DNA of 64,000 bases from an uncultured Bacilli bacterium (GTDB lineage Bacteria > Bacillota_I > Bacilli_A > RF39 > UBA660), in assembly GCA_934148995.1 (NCBI GenBank), contig CAKPDM010000007.1, positions 1 to 64,000 of the forward strand, given 5' to 3'. A program made the position numbers and the translations under genes. Positions 57,731 to 64,000 of this stretch are shown piece by piece (positions within the stretch are counted from its first letter, which is position 1; each line of letters starts with the position of its first letter). The notes under the pieces are model-generated. The model searched no databases and was not told the origin of the DNA. It saw nothing but the letters and a program-made list of their open reading frames with translations.

Positions 57731-59317
57731 ATGAATGACAATTATTACATATCAATGATAATGGAAAGAACATATATTAAGGAGGGACTTTTTCTTTTTA
57801 ATCCTATTTATTGTACAATAGGAACTTATGATGAAAAAGCTAAGATTTTTACAAGTACCGGTGGTAGTGACTATTGTGAAATGACAGATACCTGCCAACT
57901 TTCATCAGAAATACCAAAAGCTTTTCATACTTTGAAAACTTTAAATGAAATAAACGACATGTTAGCAGCAGATTATGAATATGATGAAGCAGTTGCTGCT
58001 TATGAGCAATATATGTCTAGTTTATTTTATCTAGTAACTAGAGATGGAAATCTAGTTAGCTGTCTAGAATTTAATATAAGTAATTTAAGAAATCCTAAAG
58101 ATAGTAAGCTAGAAGATGATGACTTTTATGATATGGATGATGTTTCAACCCAAAAAGAAGAATTTGATTTAATAATAGAGGAAATAAAATCGGGTATGTA
58201 TGACGTTAAACAATTACAAGATTTAAAAAAGGGTATTATTTCTGATTTTAAAAAATATCAGTATGCATTAGAACTTATTGATAAAAATATGACGGAATCT
58301 AACACTTCTGCAATTGATATTAATAGTATTCACCAGAAAATCACCAAGACATTGATAGCTCAAGATTTACCTAGTAGAAGAGTTCTTCTTGAACTTAATA
58401 AAAAGCTATCCTATACTGATGAAGAGCTAGAACTAAATAGACAAGGTATTTTACTAACAGGTTCAACTGGTGTTGGTAAGACAAAACTTGTCAGTTTAAT
58501 AGCAAAAAATTTAGATATTCCATTATTAATTATTGATTCAACCCAATTAAGTATGCCGGGTTATAAAGGAAGAGACATTGAAGATTATCTATGGAACTTA
58601 TATGCAAGTTGTGGAAAAGATAAAAATAAGGCGGAACATGCCATCGTTTATTTTGATGAAATAGATAAAAAAGGTTCTGACTCTAAATCAGATGTATCTG
58701 GAAAAGGAGTTTTATATACTTTATTAAAATTTGCCGATGGAACAGATTATACAATATCTGAAAATCAACAGTTCCCAGGTTTAACACAAACAACTATTAA
58801 TACTTCAAAAATGATTTTAATGGCAGGAGAAGCTTTTGAAGACCTTTATCAAAATATTAGCAAAAGAAAAAATAAAGTAGGCTTTATAACTGAAAATGAT
58901 CAAGAAGAACTAGAACCAACTGTAGAAGATTTTCTCGATATCGGAATGCCTAAAGAATTTGTAGGAAGATTTCCTATTACTATTCACTTAAACGACTTAA
59001 GTATCTCTGATTTTAAAGATATTTATACTAAATCTGATGAATCACCACTTCTTCAAACACAAAAAGATTTTGAAAGAGCTTCTACTAAGTTAACAGCAAC
59101 TGATGAATATATTGAAAAAATAGTTGAAGAAGCTTATAATTTGAAAATTGGTGCTAGAGGATTATCTGGGGTTATTTCTAGAACAACTTGGAGAGCTTAT
59201 GACACAGTTGTTTCTAATCCTGGAAAATATAAAGAAGTTATCTTACTTAGTGAAACAGTTGATAATCCATCAATATATAAATTAGTAGAAAAAGAAAAAA
59301 CTTTAATTAAAAAATAG
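57731..59317 (+). CDS. ClpX-like AAA+ ATPase without zinc-binding domain
   Basis: 528 residues. An unrecognised N-terminal region (about 1-190) with an acidic segment replaces the ClpX zinc-binding domain. The AAA+ core has Walker A GSTGVGKT near residue 250, Walker B IVYFDEIDKKG, the ClpX-like PGYKGRDIEDYL pore-side segment, and IGMPKEFVGRFPITIHL. Sensor 2 lies in IGARGLSGVISRT. A VGF at about residue 384 sits where ClpX has its IGF loop for ClpP contact. Probably an unfoldase with a different adaptor specificity, perhaps feeding ClpP. Monocistronic, strong terminator. Confidence 0.75.
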   Translation: MNDNYYISMIMERTYIKEGLFLFNPIYCTIGTYDEKAKIFTSTGGSDYCEMTDTCQLSSEIPKAFHTLKTLNEINDMLAADYEYDEAVAAYEQYMSSLFYLVTRDGNLVSCLEFNISNLRNPKDSKLEDDDFYDMDDVSTQKEEFDLIIEEIKSGMYDVKQLQDLKKGIISDFKKYQYALELIDKNMTESNTSAIDINSIHQKITKTLIAQDLPSRRVLLELNKKLSYTDEELELNRQGILLTGSTGVGKTKLVSLIAKNLDIPLLIIDSTQLSMPGYKGRDIEDYLWNLYASCGKDKNKAEHAIVYFDEIDKKGSDSKSDVSGKGVLYTLLKFADGTDYTISENQQFPGLTQTTINTSKMILMAGEAFEDLYQNISKRKNKVGFITENDQEELEPTVEDFLDIGMPKEFVGRFPITIHLNDLSISDFKDIYTKSDESPLLQTQKDFERASTKLTATDEYIEKIVEEAYNLKIGARGLSGVISRTTWRAYDTVVSNPGKYKEVILLSETVDNPSIYKLVEKEKTLIKK

Positions 59318-59324
59318 GTCACAC

Positions 59325-59360
59325 AAAAAGGAAAAAGTTGTGTACTATTTTCCTTTTTTT
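59325..59360. terminator. Bidirectional terminator
   Basis: Perfect 11-bp stem AAAAAGGAAAA/TTTTCCTTTTT between the ClpX-like gene and the convergent HEYKH protein gene. Confidence 0.75.
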
Positions 59361-60088
59361 AGTGTTAAAGTTTTAACAAATTTTTCTTCTTCCATTCTAG
59401 CAATACTTTCATAATCTTGCTCAATATAAGTCTTTCCTAAATAAGGGTATAAATCAATACCATGTTTATATTCGTGAATATTTATTTTCATAGTTGTAAG
59501 ATTTTTAATTTTAGGTACACAGATATTTATTTCTTGTAAAATATCATTTTCTACATAAGGATAACATCCATAGAAATCCATTCCTTTTTCTAAGTTAGTA
59601 TCAAAAATGGTAGAATGATTAGTCAAATAATAAATAGCATCATATTGATGATAATAATCCATTAAATCTTGTTTTGATAGGGTAAGACCTCTTATCTCCT
59701 GAGCGATTGATTTATCGTGTACAATCGATGGTAATTTCTTTTTTGGAAAAGTATAATCACTTTTTTCCTCGATAGCAGTTAAATATTCTTCCCCTAAAGA
59801 ATTGTAATGTTTAAAAGTATTTTCGTTTAACAAATCAATTCTCATTAATACATTTTGCAATGTTTCAGTATCTTGTATCTTATCAAAATTATCAATAATA
59901 TAAGAAAGATAAGAATTTTCTTCTTTAGTTATTAGTAAATACTCTTTTAAGTAAGAAAGTAGAATCTTTCTATTATCTTTTTCTTCAGCTTTAGTAAGTG
60001 AAGCTAGATAAGTTGTTAAATAATTTTTCGTTAAAGTTAAAAATTCTAATCTATTTAGATGTTTATTTTCTTTTAGTTCATTAATCAT
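59345..60088 (-). CDS. Putative zinc metalloprotease-like protein (HEYKH)
   Basis: The start at 60088 is fixed by CAAGGAGAAAAG; the longer frame to 60187 has no site. 247 residues, no signal peptide. The N-terminal 150 residues are helical. Near the C-terminus IHEYKHGIDLY contains an HExxH zinc-binding motif, with a possible third ligand in YESIARMEEE some 18 residues later. It may be an intracellular zincin peptidase. I know no named family for it, so function is inferred from the motif alone. Divergent from the response regulator gene. Confidence 0.65.
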   Translation of the reverse strand: MINELKENKHLNRLEFLTLTKNYLTTYLASLTKAEEKDNRKILLSYLKEYLLITKEENSYLSYIIDNFDKIQDTETLQNVLMRIDLLNENTFKHYNSLGEEYLTAIEEKSDYTFPKKKLPSIVHDKSIAQEIRGLTLSKQDLMDYYHQYDAIYYLTNHSTIFDTNLEKGMDFYGCYPYVENDILQEINICVPKIKNLTTMKINIHEYKHGIDLYPYLGKTYIEQDYESIARMEEEKFVKTLTLKKGK

Positions 60089-60202
60089 ATTATCTTTTCT
60101 CCTTGTGCTAACTATTATATGAAAAAATTGATTTGAAAGTAAAGAAAAATTTTTAAAAGTTCTATTCTTTGATATAATAAGTTGCAAGGAAGAAGTGATT
60201 AG

Positions 60203-60877
60203 ATGCCGAAAGTATTAATAATTGATGATGATAAAGATATAGCAGAGTTAGTATCTTTAATTTTAAAGAAAGAAAAGATAGATTCAGAAATTATAACTGA
60301 TTCTTTAGAAGCTTTAACCAAAATAGAAGAGGGAACAACTAACTATGACTTAATACTTCTTGATATAATGATGCCGAATATTAGTGGAACAGAATTATGT
60401 ATTAAAATAAGAGATAAAGTTACTTGCCCGATAGTGTTTTTATCTGCTAAAAAGGAGTTAGTTGATAAGATGGTTGGTTATGAAATCGGGGGAGATGACT
60501 ATATCACGAAACCTTTCGATAACACCGAATTAGTCTTAAAGATAAAATCACATTTAAGACTGCAATCACGAAGTAAAGTGAGTAAAAACATCATCACAAT
60601 TGGAGAGATAAGTATTAATAAAGAAAGTTTTGAAGTCTATAAAAATAATAAAAGAGTAGAAGTATCAACTAGAGAGTTTGAATTATTAACTTATCTAATG
60701 GAGAATGCTGGTATTGCTTTATCGAAAGAACAAATCTTTGAGAAAGTTTGGGGTAACTGCTATGGTGACATTGGTACAGTAGCTGTTAATATCAAAAACT
60801 TAAGAGAAAAACTAGACCAAGAAAATAAATATATTATAACTATCTGGGGTTATGGTTATAAATTTGTGAGGAATTAA
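60203..60877 (+). CDS. OmpR-family response regulator
   Basis: 224 residues. Receiver domain: VLIIDDDKDIAELV, phospho-Asp in LILLDIMMPN, Thr/Ser in VFLSAKKE, Lys in DYITKPF. Winged-helix DNA-binding domain from about residue 130: VSTREFELLTYLMENAGIALSKEQIFEKVWG and RGYKF-like IWGYGYKFVRN. Transcription factor of the two-component pair with the next gene, which starts five bases after its stop. Confidence 0.95.
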   Translation: MPKVLIIDDDKDIAELVSLILKKEKIDSEIITDSLEALTKIEEGTTNYDLILLDIMMPNISGTELCIKIRDKVTCPIVFLSAKKELVDKMVGYEIGGDDYITKPFDNTELVLKIKSHLRLQSRSKVSKNIITIGEISINKESFEVYKNNKRVEVSTREFELLTYLMENAGIALSKEQIFEKVWGNCYGDIGTVAVNIKNLREKLDQENKYIITIWGYGYKFVRN

Positions 60878-60882
60878 TAAAA

Positions 60883-62124
60883 ATGAAAAAGAAATCAATC
60901 AGTCGTAAAATACTTATCGGTTTAATATTTATAACAACAGTTAATATCTTAACCCTTGGTTTATGGTTTTTGTGTAATGTAGAACCGATGGTTAATCGTA
61001 AGAAAGCTTTAAAGAAAGAAATAGTAACTAAAGAGATAAAAGATAACTATCAATCCTTAGATAACTTAATCTTTGATTTAGACAATATCAAGAAAGAAAA
61101 AGAAATCACTTTTAGTATTGAAAAAGAAAAAGCTCTAAAAGATAAACAAGATTTATATTTATTTTCTAAAAAAGTCTTAATAAATAATGAACCATATATT
61201 GTAAATGCTTACTTTTATAAGAATATGAGTATTCTAAAACTAATTATCGAATTATTAGCATTTCAAAGTATTTTACTTACTATCTGTATGTTTCTAGTAT
61301 TCTTATTTGCAAGAGATAAAATAATTAAACCAGTTAATAAAATAATTGATGCAATTAGAAACTATAAATTTGGAAAGAAACCAGAACCAGTTTCCGCTGA
61401 AAATGAGTTTGCTCTTATTCAAAATGAATTTGTTTCTTTAGTAGATTCTCTTGAAGAAGAAAAGAAAGAACAAAATCGTATAATAGCAAGTATTTCTCAC
61501 GATATTAAAACTCCACTAACTTCAATTCTTGGTTATTCTAACTTAATAGAAGAAGAAAACTTAACTAAAGAAGAAATTAAAAAATACAATCAAAAGATAT
61601 ATGAGAAAGCCCTTCATCTTAAGAACGTCCTAGCAACATTTGATGATTATTTAATTAATCAAAAAGAACAAAAACTAGAACTAACTTCTATCAAAATAAA
61701 AGACCTCGTAGAAGAAATTGAAAAGGATTACAAGTTAGAACTAATGAATAATGGGGTAGAACTAATAATTAAAACTAGTCTTGAAAAAGAAATCATTAAG
61801 TTAGATATAGTTAAATTTAAACGAATAATATCTAACCTAATTTCTAATAGTATGCGTTATTTAAATGCTGATGGAGAAGTATTAATCGAAATAACCAGTG
61901 ATAAAGATAACTATTTCTTCCACTTTAAAGATAATGGACCAGGTGTTGAGGAGAAAATACTTGATAAAGTCTTTGAACCACTCTTTACAACAGATAACTC
62001 AAGAAAAATATCAGGTCTAGGACTTTCTATTTGTAAAGAATTTGTTTTAATGCATGGAGGAAGTATCACTGGTTATAATGATAATGGCTTTAATATAGAT
62101 TTTAGTATTTCTAAACACTTATAG
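60883..62124 (+). CDS. Sensor histidine kinase partner
   Basis: 413 residues. Two membrane helices (about 10-30 and 117-145) enclose an extracytoplasmic sensor of about 85 residues rich in Lys. A HAMP-like linker follows, then HisKA with IIASISHDIKTPLTSILGYSNL, N-box IISNLISNSMRY, DNGPGVEEKI, and GLGLSICKEFV. It should phosphorylate the neighbouring regulator. The signal is unknown; neighbours are a metallopeptidase and an ABC exporter, so envelope stress or peptide export are possible. Confidence 0.93.
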   Translation: MKKKSISRKILIGLIFITTVNILTLGLWFLCNVEPMVNRKKALKKEIVTKEIKDNYQSLDNLIFDLDNIKKEKEITFSIEKEKALKDKQDLYLFSKKVLINNEPYIVNAYFYKNMSILKLIIELLAFQSILLTICMFLVFLFARDKIIKPVNKIIDAIRNYKFGKKPEPVSAENEFALIQNEFVSLVDSLEEEKKEQNRIIASISHDIKTPLTSILGYSNLIEEENLTKEEIKKYNQKIYEKALHLKNVLATFDDYLINQKEQKLELTSIKIKDLVEEIEKDYKLELMNNGVELIIKTSLEKEIIKLDIVKFKRIISNLISNSMRYLNADGEVLIEITSDKDNYFFHFKDNGPGVEEKILDKVFEPLFTTDNSRKISGLGLSICKEFVLMHGGSITGYNDNGFNIDFSISKHL

Positions 62125-62150
62125 AAGGGGACTTAACTCCTTCTTTTCTT
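62124..62150 (+). terminator. Terminator after the two-component genes
   Basis: GAAGGGG/CTCCTTC stem (one G-U) with CTTTTCTT. Confidence 0.5.
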
Positions 62151-62222
62151 AATAATTCTTAATAATTTAATTATTAAATAATAAAAAATATATAGTAAAA
62201 TATTATCCGAGGTGATTAGTTA

Positions 62223-62906
62223 ATGGATAATTTTTTTATTCTTTATGGTTTAACTCTTATTGGTGTAGTTATTACCTTTTTAGCAGAAGTCTTTGTAACA
62301 TCATCTTATAAGAAGTATGGAAAGATTTCTAATAAAAGAGGAATGACTGGACGCGAAGCAGCAAGATATTTACTTGACAAAAACGGTCTTTCTGATATAA
62401 AAATAGAAAGGACTAATGGTTTTTTAACAGATCATTATGACCCAACTAATAAAGTTATTAGACTATCAAAGACTAACTATGATGAAGCATCTATTGCTAG
62501 TGTTGCAGTCGCTTGTCACGAATGTGGTCATGCTATTCAAGACAAAGAAGGGTACTTTTTCCTAAGATTTAGGAATATGTTAATACCAGTTGTTAATTTT
62601 TCCTCAAAGTTTGGTTACTTTGCTATTGTCTTTGGTTGTTTATTTGCATCATTTAGTTTAGTATGGCTAGGAATAATTCTTGAAATGGTAATCTTATTCT
62701 TTCAAATAATAACCTTACCCGTAGAAATCGACGCTAGTAGAAGAGCTTTAAAAGAACTTGACTATGCGCATTTCTTCACTAGTCAAGAATTAGATGATGG
62801 AAAAGTCATGTTAACAGCAGCAGCTTTAACCTATGTTGCTAGTATATTGACAACTTTATTAGAACTAATAAGACTTATTATGATATTTGGAAGAAGGGAT
62901 GATTAA
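62223..62906 (+). CDS. YugP-type membrane zinc metallopeptidase
   Basis: 227 residues. One membrane helix at the N-terminus and two to three after residue 120. The zinc motif is HECGHAIQ near residue 100, preceded by the DHYDPTNKVIRLS and NYDEASIASVAVACHE segment typical of the YugP family. EIDASRRAL supplies the third ligand region. Function not established; membrane protein quality control is plausible. GAGGTGATTAGTT precedes the start. The ABC exporter gene starts two bases after its stop. Confidence 0.9.
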   Translation: MDNFFILYGLTLIGVVITFLAEVFVTSSYKKYGKISNKRGMTGREAARYLLDKNGLSDIKIERTNGFLTDHYDPTNKVIRLSKTNYDEASIASVAVACHECGHAIQDKEGYFFLRFRNMLIPVVNFSSKFGYFAIVFGCLFASFSLVWLGIILEMVILFFQIITLPVEIDASRRALKELDYAHFFTSQELDDGKVMLTAAALTYVASILTTLLELIRLIMIFGRRDD

Positions 62907-62908
62907 AA

Positions 62909-64000
62909 ATGTTTAAACTGTTTAAAAATTTTACTAAAAAAGATTACTTATTAATCTTTATTTCCTTAATCTTTATCTTAGTACAAGTTTGGTTAGATTT
63001 AAAATTACCTGATTATATGTCAGAAATTACAAAACTTGTTCAGACAGAGGGAAGTAAAATGAGTGCCATCTTAGAAAATGGTGGCTATATGTTGCTTTGT
63101 GCTTTTGGAAGTTTATTATCAGCAGTTTTAGTTGGTTATATATCTTCTAATGTATCAGCAAGCTTTTCTAAAACTATTAGAAAGAAGTTATTTGATAAAG
63201 TAGAGAACTTAGGAATTGCTGAAGTAAAAAACTTTTCTACTAGTAGTTTAATTACGCGTACAACAAATGATATAACACAAATTCAAATGTTTATTTCAAT
63301 GGGGTTGCAATTACTAATAAAAGCTCCAGTAACAGCTATTTGGGCAGTTACTAAGATATTAAATAAAAATATTACTTGGAGTGCAGTTACCGCTGTTGCA
63401 GTAATAATTTTATTAGTTACTATTCTAACTTTAATGTTAATCGTTATGCCAAGATTTAAAAAGGTACAAAAACTTACGGATAAATTAAATGGTGTTACGC
63501 GTGAAAACTTAACAGGTATTAGAGTAGTAAGAGCTTTTAATGCTGAAAAGTATCAAGAAGACAAATTTGCTCAAGTTAATGATGAATTAACTAATACCCA
63601 ATTATTCAATCAAAAAGCATTTTCTGTAATGCAACCAATCATGTATTTAGTAATGTATTTCTTAACACTTAGTATTTACTTTATCGGTGCTGATTTAATT
63701 AATAAATCTTTAATGGCTGATAAATTAGGTCTATTCTCTGATATGGTCGTATTTTCAAGTTACTCAATGCAAGTTATTATGTCATTTTTAATGCTTGCAA
63801 TGATATTTATGATGTTACCAAGAGCAAGTGTTTCTGCAAAGAGAATTAATGAAGTTTTAGATACGGAGTTAAGTATTAAAGATGGAAACTTTAATGGTGC
63901 TACTAAAGAAACGGGTACCGTAGAATTCAAAAATGTTTCTTTCAAGTACCCAGATGCTGAAGAATATTTACTAGAAAATATTTCTTTCAAAGCGAATAAA
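62909..64000 (+). CDS. ABC exporter, membrane plus ATPase domains (3' end outside window)
   Basis: The ATG at 62909 follows GAAGGGATGAT. The 364 visible residues hold a six-helix exporter membrane domain with SSLITRTTNDITQIQMFIS (typical coupling segment) and GVTRENLTGIRVVRAFNAE. The ATPase domain then begins (VEFKNVSFKYPDAEEYLLEN) and the frame runs open to the last base, before Walker A. Heterodimeric multidrug or lipid exporters of this type usually have a partner gene next to them, which would lie beyond the window. Coupled to the upstream metallopeptidase gene. Confidence 0.88.
   Translation, partial: MFKLFKNFTKKDYLLIFISLIFILVQVWLDLKLPDYMSEITKLVQTEGSKMSAILENGGYMLLCAFGSLLSAVLVGYISSNVSASFSKTIRKKLFDKVENLGIAEVKNFSTSSLITRTTNDITQIQMFISMGLQLLIKAPVTAIWAVTKILNKNITWSAVTAVAVIILLVTILTLMLIVMPRFKKVQKLTDKLNGVTRENLTGIRVVRAFNAEKYQEDKFAQVNDELTNTQLFNQKAFSVMQPIMYLVMYFLTLSIYFIGADLINKSLMADKLGLFSDMVVFSSYSMQVIMSFLMLAMIFMMLPRASVSAKRINEVLDTELSIKDGNFNGATKETGTVEFKNVSFKYPDAEEYLLENISFKANK

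Overview
The window is a strongly AT-rich chromosomal segment of a Gram-positive, spore-forming bacterium of the Bacillota, most like an uncultured gut lineage of the class Bacilli. Supporting signs are Bacillus-type ribosome binding sites, frequent TTG/GTG starts, SepF, DivIVA, RelQ, YqeK, CsoR, a KinB-like kinase and CotZ/CotD-like spore coat proteins. TGA is used as a stop (for example at 34765-34767), so this is the standard bacterial code and not the Mycoplasma code. Many promoters carry an extended -10 of the form TGnTATAAT. The tRNA genes encode their CCA ends.

Layout. 1-3.0 kb: two tandem surface proteins with near-identical bodies, each ending in a short, A-poor, GC-rich hypervariable cassette that looks like a diversity-generating retroelement (DGR) variable region; the first gene is cut by the window edge, and no reverse transcriptase or template repeat lies in the window. 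3.3-9.7 kb: Tex, a hypothetical protein, a secreted glucosaminidase-like protein and a Ca-type P-ATPase. 9.7-10.3 kb: a compact locus with a 23-residue hydrophobic peptide, a sequestered ribosome binding site and two duplicated opposite-strand small-RNA units, a strong candidate type I toxin-antitoxin system. 10.4-24.2 kb: an ABC-F protein, membrane proteins, a three-gene dehydratase-activase-like operon on the minus strand, a thioredoxin-like protein, a PH-domain protein, HerA-like ATPase no. 1, Fmt and Ffh. 24.3-25.9 kb: a G9 tract inside a tiny ORF, followed by another surface protein with an N-terminal module related to the DGR-type proteins. 26-32 kb: CotD-like protein, tRNA-Pro/tRNA-Arg, UvsE and several envelope proteins. 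32.3-37.7 kb: a degenerate NERD protein and a CsoR-controlled copper island. 37.7-43 kb: DUF2130 protein, NifS-like/TtcA-like pair and a beta-helix surface protein.

43-51.7 kb: HtpG and, further on, Hsp20, both preceded by the same variant of the HrcA operator CIRCE; a KinB-like kinase behind a long, probably structured leader; YqeK; HerA-like ATPase no. 2; rhomboid protease; SepF, DivIVA and RelQ. 51.9-57.5 kb: tRNA-His, tRNA-Ala, an IS remnant, an SGNH-like protein, a glycosyltransferase, a RodA/FtsW-type protein and a CotZ-like pair. 57.7-64 kb: ClpX-like AAA+ ATPase, a predicted zinc protease, an OmpR-type two-component system, a YugP-type metallopeptidase and the start of an ABC exporter that runs off the window.

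Most of the window is ordinary core genome. The parts that need explaining are the two variable cassettes, the peptide/small-RNA locus at 9.7-10.3 kb, the G9 tract at 24.5 kb, the leader RNA at 45.1-45.4 kb and several short promoter-terminator units that may be small RNAs. All functional names come from motif recognition by eye; no database search was run.
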